Below, piece by piece: positions 34,080 to 44,104 of a stretch of DNA of 64,000 bases. The number at the start of each line of letters is the position of its first letter. Position 1 is the stretch's first letter. The notes beneath the pieces were generated by a model, which worked only from the letters and a program-made list of their open reading frames with translations, was not told where the DNA came from and ran no database searches. Position numbers and translations under genes: made by a program. Origin of the DNA: Chitinivibrionales bacterium (GTDB taxonomy: Bacteria > Fibrobacterota > Chitinivibrionia > Chitinivibrionales > FEN-1185); contig DATJAL010000049.1 of assembly GCA_035516255.1 (NCBI GenBank), forward strand, positions 32,860-96,859, given 5' to 3'.

Positions 34080-37000
34080 CTAAAAAGAAAAAAGTTTCCT
34101 TACGTCTTTTATGGGCAGCTGCAGCAACAGGTACACCTGTGGATTGCCTTCCAGAGCCTTGTTGTCTCCCATATGAACCCCGTAATTGACATCCATGAGG
34201 AGGTACTGCATGGGCTGGAACTCGAACCCGAATTGGTATTCCGGCCGCAAGAGCGTATCAACAGGCACGAGCTCCGTCCGCCACTTGAGGAAGACCTTGT
34301 CGTACAGGATATAGCGTCCCAGGGTGATGCCGACATTAGCAAATGTCAGGTAATCCCATCTGCTGATCTCGAATTGACGGGTATAGAGGTTATTAAAATA
34401 ATTTGACGCAATGGACGTTTCAACGGTAATCACGTCGAGTCCCAGCGTCTTTGCGAGGCGGCGCTCGAGGTTCTGGAGCAGAATGCGGTGCAGGTACTGC
34501 TCGCCGAGCGTCCCCACGAACTCGCCGGCGCCTTCGATCGACCCGTACTTCTTGCCCTCGTCGGAAACGAACTGCTTTTCCGATTCGCCCGGGATCTGCT
34601 CGATGCTCGAGCCGACGCGGAAATGGATGTCGTAAAGCCTGCCGTGCTCCGACCATGCGCCGGTCACGGAGTCGCGCGTGAGAAGCGTGATCTTGACGCG
34701 CTCGAACCTGCTGGTGTCCGACATGGCCTCCGCGCTTCCCCAGATGATCGGGAGGTTGTTGTACCCCTGCCGTCCCGGCAGGAGCTCGGGCACGAAATCC
34801 AGGCCGATGTCCACGTTCCGGTCGAACGTCCTGCCGAAAAACACCCACCCCTTGCTCGAGCGGAGGGATTTAAAGAGCCGGAACGTGTTATCGAGAACGC
34901 GTCCCCGCATGGACAACTCCGACACGGGGTCGAAGTACAACTCGGTAAGCCGCATCAGGTTCCGTTTACGGCCGGTGTCGAAATAATACATCACGTTGCG
35001 GTTGCCGACCCGCAGGTCAAGGTTCCAATTGATATAAGGGAACGGGTCAAACTTCACGCGGGTTTCCACGTTGTCAAGAATCGGGAAAGTGAGGTCGCAG
35101 GTGCGGAGTATCCACGTGCCCGTGATGCACAGGTGGTCGACGGGGCCCGAAAGAGCGAAAGCGGGAAAGGGCGCCTTGGCCGCGAATTCGACGTCGGCGG
35201 GAGCACCTATCGCCTGGAGCCCCGGCACATGGATGTCGACGCCCCGCTTGGGCGTTGTCACGAGAAGGGCGCCGAAATCGAGGGGCCCGAGCACCAGCGG
35301 CTCGAACCCGCCGGGGATCGTGTGCGTCGAACGGATTTCCACCGGCCGCCGTGCAATGGTCCCTTTAAGCAGCGTGGTGATCATTGTCGCTTCCGTGCCG
35401 GAGCCCTGGTCATCCGACGACGCGGAATCAGCGCCCGCGGCCTTCTCTATTGCCATATGCAGGGAGAAATCCTTGATGTCGTCGGGCACAAATGGTTTCA
35501 CGCGCAGAATGCCGTGGGGGATCTCCGCCGCCGCTTTGATCACCCGCACGTTGCCCGGCGTTCCGCCGAGCGCAAGTTCAACCGTGCCCTGGCCGTGTCC
35601 GGCGATGGGAAGGGCCAGCGGGATGCCGGCGTTGTGCTCGAGCGAGGCCAAGAGGTCGCCGCTCAGCATGAAATGCACGTCGAGCGTGTCGGAATCGTTT
35701 TCCTCATTGGAAAGCACCGTCCACGGCACCGTGCCGCCCGCGGACAGCGTCGTGCGCAGCGAATCATGCGCGGAGAATGAATGCACCGCGATGCCGCAGC
35801 CGTCGACGGCGAACGAAGCTTGTATTTTGTCAAGGTGCCAGCCGTCCAGCGACAGCCGGTCGGCGGCAATCCGCACCTCGGCGGCCCGGCCCGCGTTCGA
35901 CGAGGCGAAGCCGCCCCTGATCGTGCCTTTGATTTCGTGGTTATCCTTCGCGAAATCCTCGGGCAGCAGGGACGCGAGGAACGAGGCCGCGTCGATGTCC
36001 TGCAGGGTGCCCGAAAAATGGAGCCCGTTTCTGTTCGTCACCGTGTCCACCGTCACCAGCGCGACGCCGTGCTGCCGGATCACCAACGGCAGCACGGTGA
36101 AAACGGAGTCTCTCGTCTGCAGAACCATGTCCGTCTCGATCGCGGAGAGCGCCGACATTGCTCCCCCGCGCAGGTGGAGCTCCGAATCGGTGCGCAGCCG
36201 GTCGGGCGGTCCGGAAATCTGCGTGAACCCGGAAAGCGCTCCCGCGGTAACCGGCAGCCGTTTTCCGAAGAGAAGCCGGTTGAGCGCCGCCAGCGAAACG
36301 TCGCGGTAGCGCGCGACCACGTAGATGCCTCCCGCCTTGCCGAACCGCATCTCGCCGCTTGTCCGAATGCTCCCGAGAACGGCCATCGAATCAATGCGAA
36401 GCGAATCGCCGCTCAACATGCCGCAGCCCCACACGGGTACCACGCTGTCGCCAACCGAAAAATCGCGCTGCGCAAGCTGCCACCGCGCCGCGCTTTCTTT
36501 TTCTGTTTTGTCAAGTTTGATCTCAAGCCCGCCGCCGATGCGGGGAAGGCCGCGGCGCGGGGCCGCCGCGATCCCCGCCTGCGCCCGGGCTGAAAACGAA
36601 CTCGCCGTGCCCCTGAACCACAGCACGGCCCACGCCGAGTCAATCGCTGCGGCGAGTCCCGGCTGCGCCCTTGCGAGTGCCTCGCGCAGCAGACGGGAGC
36701 CCAGTGTTATCGTGAAGGCGGCCAGCGGCCGTGCGCCTCCCAGGCTGTCGACAAGCCCGGAAATGGAAAAATACCCGCTGCTTCCCTTGAGTGAAGAAAA
36801 CGCCAGGCCTTTTCCATTGGTGGTGGTGAGGCGGATTTGCGGCCCGCCGAGCGGGATCCCATTGTACGAAAGCGAGCGAGCCCCAAGCATCGCGTCAACA
36901 TAGTACGATTGACCCAGCCCGCGCGCGTTGCCCTGCAGTATAATCCTGCCGCGCACGGCGGGCACCCCCGGGAGCGAATCGCATCCGGCATTGAAGGTCA

Positions 37001-38300
37001 CCGTATAGGCGACGGGTTTCTTTTCGTAATTGACAAGGCCGGTCGCCGACGCCTTACAGGAGCCTCCGTAAAGGTTCAGCGTATCCACGGTTGCCTGTGA
37101 CGCATCGAAGCGGCCGCAGCAGGCAAGCGACGTCACGGGCATGCCCCACACACTCACCCCGCCCGCCGAACAGGAAAACCAGTACTGCGCGACGTTTTCC
37201 CGTTTTCCCAGCTTCACTTCGGCCCATCCGGTTTCCGTCAGGTTTTTACGCACCGGTGCGGGAAGCATGGTGAGCGCATCGGGCCTTATGCCTGCGGCAT
37301 GGATGGTGAGATAATTTTCGCTGCTGTCATATTCCGCAAAGTCCCATGAGCCTTTTGCCGACAACTGCGCGCCTTTCAGCTCGCCTTGCAGGGAATCAAG
37401 CCTCACCCGTGTGTTTGAGACCGAGGCAAAAAATCCTATCGCGGTGATGGGGGTAACAAGTCCCTTTACCGTGCATTTGCCCCGCGAAATCCGGAGCCAT
37501 CCGTTGGATTCGATGGACCGCGCGTTCACCGAATCCGGGAACGTAAGCTCGAACACGCCGTCGATGACGCCGGCGGTCACGGTTGCACCGCCCGCGCTGA
37601 AGGGCCTGCTGATTTGCGCTTTGTCAAGACGCAGGGACACCCGGTGCCGCTCCCCCGTCTTCGAAAACGCGGCCGATAAAAACAGGTTTCTTTTATTGGA
37701 GGCCACGGTTCCCCGCAGCTCCGCCATCACCGCCGCCGGTTCGTCCCACACGCGTCCGGCAAGCTCGTCGCCCACGACCACTGCCCCGCCGCGCGTCAGC
37801 AGCGTCACGGTCCCGCGGCGCACCAGCAGATATTGCACGGGAAAGTTTTTAAAGGCGGGCAGAATCTTCGCCCCCCCGGCCGGCGGGGGCGGCGCGGCTG
37901 CGGGAAGCAGCGAGTCCGGCGGCCTTGGCGCAACGGCGGGACTCTGCGACAGACGGATGGTGAGCGTCGGTGAGATAAGGATGATCTTGCTGATGCTTGC
38001 CCCGAAGTTGAGGCGCGTCACGATGAGCTTCCACAAAGAAAATGCTATCTTGATGTCGCGGACGCTTGCGTTGTAGGAATTCGTCGAAAGGGATGCCCTC
38101 ACGTCCTGGAGATACACCGAGAAGAAGCCCAACCTTACGCGTCCCACCGAGAACTGGCCGCCGGTGGACGCCGACAGCTGCTGCACCAGCAGCCGCTCGA
38201 TGTTTTTGTGCTTTTCAAGGTACCTGACGCCCTGAAACAATGCCGTAACGGCAATGAGGACGCAGAGGCATACGACAATGACCCATCTACGGGGTTTCAT
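34080..38300 (-). CDS. tamB: TamB-like translocation and assembly protein
   Basis: This 1406-residue protein fits the TamB/AsmA-like family: one N-terminal membrane anchor (WVIVVCLCVLIAVTALF), a very long beta-rich periplasmic body, and a C-terminal DUF490-type region (TLGEQYLHRILLQNLERR, then FNNLYTRQFEISRWDYLTF and LTLGRYILYDKVFLKW-like strands). TamB works with an Omp85 protein and forms a bridge that guides outer-membrane proteins or lipids between membranes. Here bamA follows 7 bases later. The ATG at 38300 lies inside the end of clpC, giving a 14-base overlap and likely coupling. A Pro-rich insert lies near residue 120. It is longer than E. coli TamB. Confidence 0.88.
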   Translation of the reverse strand: MKPRRWVIVVCLCVLIAVTALFQGVRYLEKHKNIERLLVQQLSASTGGQFSVGRVRLGFFSVYLQDVRASLSTNSYNASVRDIKIAFSLWKLIVTRLNFGASISKIILISPTLTIRLSQSPAVAPRPPDSLLPAAAPPPPAGGAKILPAFKNFPVQYLLVRRGTVTLLTRGGAVVVGDELAGRVWDEPAAVMAELRGTVASNKRNLFLSAAFSKTGERHRVSLRLDKAQISRPFSAGGATVTAGVIDGVFELTFPDSVNARSIESNGWLRISRGKCTVKGLVTPITAIGFFASVSNTRVRLDSLQGELKGAQLSAKGSWDFAEYDSSENYLTIHAAGIRPDALTMLPAPVRKNLTETGWAEVKLGKRENVAQYWFSCSAGGVSVWGMPVTSLACCGRFDASQATVDTLNLYGGSCKASATGLVNYEKKPVAYTVTFNAGCDSLPGVPAVRGRIILQGNARGLGQSYYVDAMLGARSLSYNGIPLGGPQIRLTTTNGKGLAFSSLKGSSGYFSISGLVDSLGGARPLAAFTITLGSRLLREALARAQPGLAAAIDSAWAVLWFRGTASSFSARAQAGIAAAPRRGLPRIGGGLEIKLDKTEKESAARWQLAQRDFSVGDSVVPVWGCGMLSGDSLRIDSMAVLGSIRTSGEMRFGKAGGIYVVARYRDVSLAALNRLLFGKRLPVTAGALSGFTQISGPPDRLRTDSELHLRGGAMSALSAIETDMVLQTRDSVFTVLPLVIRQHGVALVTVDTVTNRNGLHFSGTLQDIDAASFLASLLPEDFAKDNHEIKGTIRGGFASSNAGRAAEVRIAADRLSLDGWHLDKIQASFAVDGCGIAVHSFSAHDSLRTTLSAGGTVPWTVLSNEENDSDTLDVHFMLSGDLLASLEHNAGIPLALPIAGHGQGTVELALGGTPGNVRVIKAAAEIPHGILRVKPFVPDDIKDFSLHMAIEKAAGADSASSDDQGSGTEATMITTLLKGTIARRPVEIRSTHTIPGGFEPLVLGPLDFGALLVTTPKRGVDIHVPGLQAIGAPADVEFAAKAPFPAFALSGPVDHLCITGTWILRTCDLTFPILDNVETRVKFDPFPYINWNLDLRVGNRNVMYYFDTGRKRNLMRLTELYFDPVSELSMRGRVLDNTFRLFKSLRSSKGWVFFGRTFDRNVDIGLDFVPELLPGRQGYNNLPIIWGSAEAMSDTSRFERVKITLLTRDSVTGAWSEHGRLYDIHFRVGSSIEQIPGESEKQFVSDEGKKYGSIEGAGEFVGTLGEQYLHRILLQNLERRLAKTLGLDVITVETSIASNYFNNLYTRQFEISRWDYLTFANVGITLGRYILYDKVFLKWRTELVPVDTLLRPEYQFGFEFQPMQYLLMDVNYGVHMGDNKALEGNPQVYLLLQLPIKDVRKLFSF

Positions 38301-40728
38301 GGCTGGAGGAAACCTTGGTGAACTCGAGCTGGCCGTTCCCGGCCTCGACGCCGATGGTGTCGCCGTCGGCGAACCTGCTGTTGAGGAACTCCTCGGCCAG
38401 CCGGTCCTCAACGAGCCGCTGGATGCAGCGCCGCATGGGGCGGGCGCCCAGGATCGGGTCGAACCCGTGCTCGAGGATGTAGCCCTTGGCGGCGTCGCTC
38501 ACCTTGAGCATGACGTTGCGCTCGTTGAGTTTTTCCTGCACCTCGGCAAGCTGGATGTCAACGATCTTCGCGATTTCCTCTTTGCCAAGTGGATTGAACA
38601 CGATGGTGTCGTCGACGCGGTTGAGGAACTCGGGGTTGAAGATGCGCTTGAGCTCATCCATCACCTTCGACTTCATGGCCTCGTAGTCCGACACCTCGGA
38701 AGTCTTGCCGAACCCGACCGCGCCCATCTTGCGCACGTCGCGCGTGCCGGCGTTGCTCGTCATGATGATGATCGTATTCTTGAAATTGACATGCCGGCCG
38801 TACGAGTCGGTGAGCAGGCCGTCGTCGAGGATCTGCAGCAGGATGTTGAACACGTCCGGGTGCGCTTTTTCTATTTCGTCAAGCAAAATCACCGAATACG
38901 GCTTCTTGCGGATCTTCTCGGAGAGCTGGCCGCCCTCCTCGTAGCCCACGTAGCCGGGCGGCGCGCCCACGAGCCGCGACACCGCGAACTTCTCCATGTA
39001 TTCCGACATATCAATTCGCACGAGCGCGTCCTCGCTGTTGAACAGGTTCTCGGCGAGCGCCTTTGCGAGCTCGGTCTTGCCCACGCCCGTGGGTCCCAGG
39101 AAGATGAACGACGCGATGGGCCGGCGTGCGTTGTGCAGACCGGCGCGCGAGCGCCGGATGCTCTTAGCCACCGCCTCGAGGGCGGGATCCTGGCCTATCA
39201 CGCGCTTGCGCAGCTCGTCCTCGAGGTGGAGCAGCTTCTTGGACTCCTCCTCTTCGAGCCGCGACAGCGGAATGCCGGTCATGGTGGAAATCACCTCGAT
39301 GATGGTCGGCTCGTCAACAAGGAGCCGTTCCTCCGACTTCGACTTGCGCCAGAGCGCCTTTTTCTCGATCAGCGTCTCCTTGAGGTGCTCCTGCTTGTCG
39401 CGCCAGATCACCGCCTTTTCAAACTCCTGGTGCTCGACGGCCTTCTCCTTTTCCTTGATCACCTCGTTGATCTCGAGCTCCATCTGGCGGATCTCAGGCG
39501 GAATCTCCATGCTCGAGAGCCTCTTGCGGGCGCCTGCCTCGTCAATCACGTCGATGGCCTTGTCCGGGTGGAACCGGTCGGAGATGTACCGTTCCGAAAG
39601 CTTGACCGCCTCCTCGATGGCCTTGTCGGTGTAGGTCACCTTGTGGTGATCCTCGTATTTGTGCCGCAGCCCCTTGAGGATCTGTACCGTCTCCGCGGTG
39701 CTGGGCGGGTCCACCATGATGGTCTGGAAACGCCGTGCGAGCGCGCCGTCCTTCTCGATGTACTTTCTGTATTCGTCAAGCGTGGTGGCTCCCACGCACT
39801 GGATCTCGCCGCGCGAAAGCGCGGGCTTGAAGATGTTGGAGGCGTCGAGGCTGCCCTCGGATCCGCCCGCGCCCACGATCGTGTGGAGCTCGTCGATGAA
39901 GATGATGATGTTCTCGTTTTTCTGCAGCTCGACCATGAGGGCCTTGAGCCGCTCCTCGAACTGGCCGCGGTATTTCGTTCCCGCCACAATGGAGGCCATG
40001 TCAAGGTTGACCACGCGCTTGCTCTCGAGCACCTGCGGTATGTTCTTCTCCACGATCTTCTGGGCGAGTCCCTCAACGATGGCGGTCTTGCCGATCCCGG
40101 GCTCGCCGATGAGCACGGGGTTGTTCTTCTTGCGCCGGCTCAGGATCTGCACCACGCGCTCGATCTCCTTTTCCCTGCCGATCACCGGGTCGAGCTTTCC
40201 CTCCCGCGCAAGGCCCGTGAGGTCTCTGCCGAAATGGTCAAGGAACGGGGTCTTGCTCTTGTCCTTCTGCGCGCCCACGCTCTCGCCGCCGCGCAGCACC
40301 CGGCTTATCTCCTCCTTGACCCTGTCGTATTCCAGGCTCGCCGATGCCAGCGCGTTCGACGCGGTCGACTCGGTGTCCTTCATGAGCGCGAGAAGCAGGT
40401 GTTCGGTGCCCACGTACTTGTGCGACATGGAGCGCGCTTCGTTGGTCGCCATCTCGAGCACTTTTTTGGCGCGGGGAGTAAACGGCAGCATCTGGCCGAT
40501 GGTCATCATGCCGCCCGACGACGTGATCGCCTTTTCGATGTTCGCGGCGAGCTCGTCGAGATCAACACTCATGCTGCGCAGCACCGCGACGGCGACGCCG
40601 TCGCCTTCCTTGATAAGGCCGAGCAGCAGGTGCTCCGTGCCCACATAATCGTTTCCCAAGCGGATCGCCTCTTCGCGCGCGATCTGCATGACTTTTTTGA
40701 CGCGGTCAGTGAACATTCCGTTGACCAT
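38287..40728 (-). CDS. clpC: AAA+ unfoldase ClpC
   Basis: ClpC unfolds proteins and feeds them to ClpP. The 813 residues show two N-terminal Clp repeats ([30 protein letters not shown]), AAA domain 1 (Walker [12 protein letters not shown], Walker [11 protein letters not shown]), a UVR-type middle segment ([20 protein letters not shown]) that marks ClpC rather than ClpA/B, and AAA domain 2 ([30 protein letters not shown]). The ATG at 40728 has AAGGGA upstream. No clpP or mcsA/B is nearby. The stop lies inside tamB, an unusual link between a cytoplasmic protease subunit and envelope assembly genes. Confidence 0.95.
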   Translation of the reverse strand: MVNGMFTDRVKKVMQIAREEAIRLGNDYVGTEHLLLGLIKEGDGVAVAVLRSMSVDLDELAANIEKAITSSGGMMTIGQMLPFTPRAKKVLEMATNEARSMSHKYVGTEHLLLALMKDTESTASNALASASLEYDRVKEEISRVLRGGESVGAQKDKSKTPFLDHFGRDLTGLAREGKLDPVIGREKEIERVVQILSRRKKNNPVLIGEPGIGKTAIVEGLAQKIVEKNIPQVLESKRVVNLDMASIVAGTKYRGQFEERLKALMVELQKNENIIIFIDELHTIVGAGGSEGSLDASNIFKPALSRGEIQCVGATTLDEYRKYIEKDGALARRFQTIMVDPPSTAETVQILKGLRHKYEDHHKVTYTDKAIEEAVKLSERYISDRFHPDKAIDVIDEAGARKRLSSMEIPPEIRQMELEINEVIKEKEKAVEHQEFEKAVIWRDKQEHLKETLIEKKALWRKSKSEERLLVDEPTIIEVISTMTGIPLSRLEEEESKKLLHLEDELRKRVIGQDPALEAVAKSIRRSRAGLHNARRPIASFIFLGPTGVGKTELAKALAENLFNSEDALVRIDMSEYMEKFAVSRLVGAPPGYVGYEEGGQLSEKIRKKPYSVILLDEIEKAHPDVFNILLQILDDGLLTDSYGRHVNFKNTIIIMTSNAGTRDVRKMGAVGFGKTSEVSDYEAMKSKVMDELKRIFNPEFLNRVDDTIVFNPLGKEEIAKIVDIQLAEVQEKLNERNVMLKVSDAAKGYILEHGFDPILGARPMRRCIQRLVEDRLAEEFLNSRFADGDTIGVEAGNGQLEFTKVSSSHETP

Positions 40729-40922
40729 ATATTTTTTATTCCCTTTTATTCAAGATTATTGGACTTTAACACCCTCATTATTGTTCCCATAAATAAAAAT
40801 AATTTAAGCCAGTCACAGCATTTCGTCCAGTAATCAATTTTATTGAGGTGGAATCAATAATTTATGAGGGGATGGGCTGAAAATCAGGTCTGGCAACCCT
40901 GCGACCGCAATGGTCAACCGTT

Positions 40923-42533
40923 TTATTTTTCCGGCAGCACCATTTCCAGAATCTTCTCCTGCATTTCCCAATGTCCCATCTGCTTCCGGTTCATGCAGTT
41001 GTTGAACATGACGGCGAACGCCACGGTCCTGTCCTGATACAGGGCATATCCCGCGATCGTGCTCACGCCGTAGTCGTTGAGGGTGCCGGTTTTGGCGCGC
41101 ACGATTCCCTTGAGCCGACAGTTTTTGAAGCGCGACTTGAGCGTTCCATCCACGCCGGCCGACGGCAGCGAATACAGGTATTCGGGCAGGTATGATTTCT
41201 GTCCCCACACATGCGCCAGGAGCTCCACCATCTGCCGGCCGCTCATCCGGTTGCTGTCGCCCATGCCGGAGCCGTTCTTGACTTTCGGCACACCGGGGAG
41301 CTTTTTCTCCTTCCACCACGAAAGCGCGAGCGCGGCGGCCTTTTCCCACGAGCCGGGCGCTGAATCCGCCTCTGCCGAAAGGGTCTTGAAGATCATTTCG
41401 GCCATGTAGTTGTTCGACACTTTCATCATGCTGTTTATTGCTTCGTAAAGCGGCACCGAGGGGAACGCATAAAAAGGCTGGCGCGCCAGGAGCGAATCCG
41501 GAACGACTCCGGTTTTCACCTTGCCTTTTAATACAATTTTATTATCGCTGAAAAGCCGCTCAAGCATTGCGCCGGTGTATTCCCATGTCTGCCAGACTTT
41601 TTTATACTGGACCAAAAGGCCCGCGTCAAGGGGTAGGCCGCCGGAAACGGTGACCAGGGTTCTACTGCCGTCTCTTTTTGTTGCGGCGCCGCAGGTGGAA
41701 GGCCTGCCCGCTGCGATGGTGAGTGCGGAAACCGCCACCTTCACCGTTGCCGCCTTGGGGAGCACGTCAACGAGCACCGGAGCGCCAACGAAGCGGCCCG
41801 GCCTCATCCAGATGCTTACGCAGTTGAAATTCGCGCTCGCCGCGTTCACCGGCGCAACATACGGATGACTGGAATCGTCCTCGTCAAACCCGGGGCCTAT
41901 TGACAAAGAATCGAAAAACGATCCGTCCACCACGATGTCTCCCTCGATCGTTTTAAGTCCAACGCAGACCAGGTGTTGGACAAACAGCCACATCCGTTCA
42001 ACAACGAAATACGGATCGCCCGAGCCTTTAAGGTAAAAATTTCCACGGCATATCCCTGAATCCGCGGGAATGGGCGATCCAGCATATGCCGCGGTGTTGA
42101 AGGTGTAATTGGTACCGAGCCTGTCAAACGCCATCGCCGCGGTGAGCAGCTTGGAACAGGACGCCGGGTTAAACATGGAATCCGCATTCAGGGAAATCAG
42201 AAGCGAATCCCTGTCCAGGTCCTTTACCACCACCGCCACGTTCGCCAACGGGTATTTATTGGCAAGAAGGAGCGCCTCAAGTTTTGCCTGTGCAGGGTTT
42301 TTTGCGGGAAGCGCCCGAGTCGCATTGGCCGAATCAAACGCCTTTTCGTTCTTTGCCGGCGTGGCAGGCAGCGCAATCCCCCACGCCAGAGAAACCAGCA
42401 TAAAAAAAGCCCATCGAAAACTGCGGTCAGGCTTTAGCGGTTTTTCCGTTTCCCCGCAGTATTTTTCGTCTTCGTATTTAGCAATATGGACCGTCCGGGT
42501 CAAAATTATTATGCTATTTTTATTCTCTTGCAT
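40923..42533 (-). CDS. dacB: D-alanyl-D-alanine carboxypeptidase/endopeptidase, PBP4 (S13) family
   Basis: This 536-residue protein is an S13 family penicillin-binding protein, which trims or opens peptidoglycan cross-links in the periplasm. The three active-site motifs are clear: SxxK as PASCSKLLTA, SxN as KVSNNYMAEMIF, and KTG as RAKTGTLNDYG. The insert typical of DacB lies between SxxK and SxN (FYLKGSGDPYF, IEGDIVVDGSFFD). A membrane/signal segment (FRWAFFMLVSLAWGIALPA) lies ~55 residues from the ATG at 42533, longer than usual, so a later start is possible; no better ribosome site was seen. It stands alone, 194 bases downstream in reading direction from nothing conserved. Confidence 0.9.
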   Translation of the reverse strand: MQENKNSIIILTRTVHIAKYEDEKYCGETEKPLKPDRSFRWAFFMLVSLAWGIALPATPAKNEKAFDSANATRALPAKNPAQAKLEALLLANKYPLANVAVVVKDLDRDSLLISLNADSMFNPASCSKLLTAAMAFDRLGTNYTFNTAAYAGSPIPADSGICRGNFYLKGSGDPYFVVERMWLFVQHLVCVGLKTIEGDIVVDGSFFDSLSIGPGFDEDDSSHPYVAPVNAASANFNCVSIWMRPGRFVGAPVLVDVLPKAATVKVAVSALTIAAGRPSTCGAATKRDGSRTLVTVSGGLPLDAGLLVQYKKVWQTWEYTGAMLERLFSDNKIVLKGKVKTGVVPDSLLARQPFYAFPSVPLYEAINSMMKVSNNYMAEMIFKTLSAEADSAPGSWEKAAALALSWWKEKKLPGVPKVKNGSGMGDSNRMSGRQMVELLAHVWGQKSYLPEYLYSLPSAGVDGTLKSRFKNCRLKGIVRAKTGTLNDYGVSTIAGYALYQDRTVAFAVMFNNCMNRKQMGHWEMQEKILEMVLPEK

Positions 42534-42613
42534 AGTTTCACAACCTATTTTTATATAATTCTCAGTATACGAGTAAATCTCAATCAATGAAAGGGCTGGA
42601 GGTTTTTATCAGT

Positions 42614-42829
42614 ATGCCGAAATTTTCCATCGCGTTCATCGCGCCGTCAAAGGTGAGCACGCTCAAGCACCGCATCATCGAAAGCCAGGACCAGGATTCC
42701 GCTCTCAAGTCATTTTTCTCCGAAGAGGCATCCGAATATTATTCCGACGACGATCAGGGGTTCTTCTACTTCAAGGAAGACTTTTTCGACGAAACAAATC
42801 CGTCGGGCAGTGTGATCCGCTCAGAGTAA
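42614..42829 (+). CDS. Small acidic protein, unknown
   Basis: I do not recognise this 71-residue protein. It begins with a strand-like hydrophobic segment, MPKFSIAFIAPSKVSTLKHR, and continues into a strongly acidic, aromatic tail (ASEYYSDDDQGFFYFKED, then FFDETNPSG). The ATG at 42614 has GGAGG upstream but with a long 11-base spacing; an ATG 27 bases earlier has none. Codon use looks like that of the neighbouring genes, which argues that it is real. It is divergent from dacB and converges on nrdR. Localisation is probably cytoplasmic. Confidence 0.5.
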   Translation: MPKFSIAFIAPSKVSTLKHRIIESQDQDSALKSFFSEEASEYYSDDDQGFFYFKEDFFDETNPSGSVIRSE

Positions 42830-42859
42830 CGAGACCTACCATCCGGCCCCGCTTACACG

Positions 42860-43345
42860 TTACCTGCTTCTTTCCCGTGTGTGCGGCGTGTCGCCCTTTG
42901 CCGCAAGCTCCTTCACCTCGGTGATAAACTCGCCCTTGTCCTTGAATTTGCGGTACACCGACGCAAACCGCACGTAGGCCACGTCGTCGAGCTGGTACAG
43001 CTCGCTCATCACGAGGCCGCCTATCTCCTTGCTGGGGATCTCGGTCTTCGAGAGCTTCTGAATCTGGTTTTCTATCCTGTCAACAATCGCCTCGATCTTC
43101 TCGGTGCTGATGGGCCGCTTGTTGCACGCCGATAAAATGCCGTTCATCAGTTTCTGGCGGTCGTACGGCTCCCGGCGCTGGTCGTTCTTGACGATGGTGA
43201 GGGGCACCGTCTCGATGTATTCGTAGGTCGTGTAGCGCTTCTCGCATTTCAGGCATTCCCTGCGGCGCCGCACCGCCTGTCCCTCCTTGCTCGAGCGCGA
43301 ATCCACCACCTTGTCTTCTTCGTGTCCGCAGTAGGGGCATTTCAT
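42860..43345 (-). CDS. nrdR: Transcriptional repressor NrdR
   Basis: NrdR represses ribonucleotide reductase genes when dATP is high. The 161 residues have the zinc ribbon MKCPYCGHEEDKVVDSR with a second pair in CLKCEKRYTTYE, followed by the ATP-cone (VKNDQRREPYDRQKLMNGIL to VAYVRFASVYRKF). The C-terminus is extended by ~15 residues. Two sites that look like NrdR boxes lie 60-100 bases upstream, so autoregulation is likely. No nrd gene is in the window, but dcd, another dNTP gene, is next in line upstream. Confidence 0.97.
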   Translation of the reverse strand: MKCPYCGHEEDKVVDSRSSKEGQAVRRRRECLKCEKRYTTYEYIETVPLTIVKNDQRREPYDRQKLMNGILSACNKRPISTEKIEAIVDRIENQIQKLSKTEIPSKEIGGLVMSELYQLDDVAYVRFASVYRKFKDKGEFITEVKELAAKGDTPHTRERSR

Positions 43346-43403
43346 GGGATTTTTTCTCCTTGAAATGATGGAATATCACTTCACCGGATAATGCTTTGGA
43401 TTT

Positions 43404-43445
43404 CCGTATATGGTATTATTATACCGTGCTTGATACCATATATAG
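43404..43445. promoter_or_regulatory. Two likely NrdR boxes upstream of nrdR
   Basis: The NrdR consensus core is C-w-ATATAT-w-G. Here CCGTATATGG (43404-43413) and CCATATATAG (43436-43445) match it with few differences. Their spacing is exactly 32 bases, about three helical turns, as is typical for paired NrdR sites. They lie 60-100 bases before the nrdR start and after the dcd stop on the minus strand. Confidence 0.55.
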
Positions 43446-43539
43446 TAGGAAAATACATCGGAAAATTCCGGTTTTCAAAGAGAAATTGCAAGAAATAAAG
43501 TCGAGATTGTTATGGATGGGTTACCAAATCAAAAATGCA

Positions 43540-44043
43540 TCACAAGGTTTGCTTCCTGAATTTTCCCTTGTAAATCGCGGAGCCTTTGCATTCCTGCAGC
43601 ACCAGATGGCATATTTTAACTCCCGGGACCAGATTGATCGGATGGATCCCCGCATTGAAAATCTCCAAGACCTGTTTGTTTGAAACTCCCGGGCTGATGA
43701 AAGGGGCGGCGATATGGCTCATCAAACCGATTCGGGCGAACCGCGACCGGGAGTTTATCCAGCCGCAGATATTGCCCGGCAACGTCACGGTCTCTTTAGT
43801 AATGCCAAGCACCAGCACCCCGGGCTTTAGAATATACCCTTTGGTAATGTCAACCAGCCGCGTGATCGATTTATAATTGGTCAATTCGTCAATTATCGAC
43901 ACGGGGCGGCCGTTAAATACCCGTATTTGTTTGTCCAAAGAAAGGTCAATGGATGCTGGGCCGACGGAACGAGGATTAAAAGGGTTTATTCTCAGCTCTC
44001 CGGTCCGCAGTCTTTCCCGTATCACATCCCTCGTCAGAATCAT
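43540..44043 (-). CDS. dcd: dCTP deaminase
   Basis: Dcd converts dCTP to dUTP for dTTP synthesis. The 167 residues match the trimeric dUTPase/Dcd fold: N-terminal MILTRDVIRERL, VGPASIDLSLDKQIRVF, FILKPGVLVLG-type strand, and the active-site block SRSRFARIGLM, where Arg-Ser and the later Arg match the catalytic RSSxAR. The catalytic Glu is kept in VLEIFN. The usual IDPG(W/F)xG reads ISPGVSN here, so one conserved acid is lost. The protein is somewhat shorter than E. coli Dcd (193). It lies upstream of nrdR in the same direction. Confidence 0.85.
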   Translation of the reverse strand: MILTRDVIRERLRTGELRINPFNPRSVGPASIDLSLDKQIRVFNGRPVSIIDELTNYKSITRLVDITKGYILKPGVLVLGITKETVTLPGNICGWINSRSRFARIGLMSHIAAPFISPGVSNKQVLEIFNAGIHPINLVPGVKICHLVLQECKGSAIYKGKFRKQTL

Positions 44044-44104
44044 GCATCACCGTTTTCCCGAAAGGCTCGTTTTTGGCCATTACGTGAGAATTCTCGCTTG
44101 ATAA

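Noticed and set aside
38254..40833. 859-codon open frame on the plus strand opposite clpC
   Set aside because: It is the mirror of clpC in a GC-rich gene; its translation is low-complexity Leu/Val/His/Arg-rich and matches no family, while clpC is unmistakable.
43396..43683. 95-codon plus-strand frame between nrdR and dcd
   Set aside because: It starts in the AT-rich NrdR box region and runs over the 3' end of dcd; no ribosome site and no homologous look.
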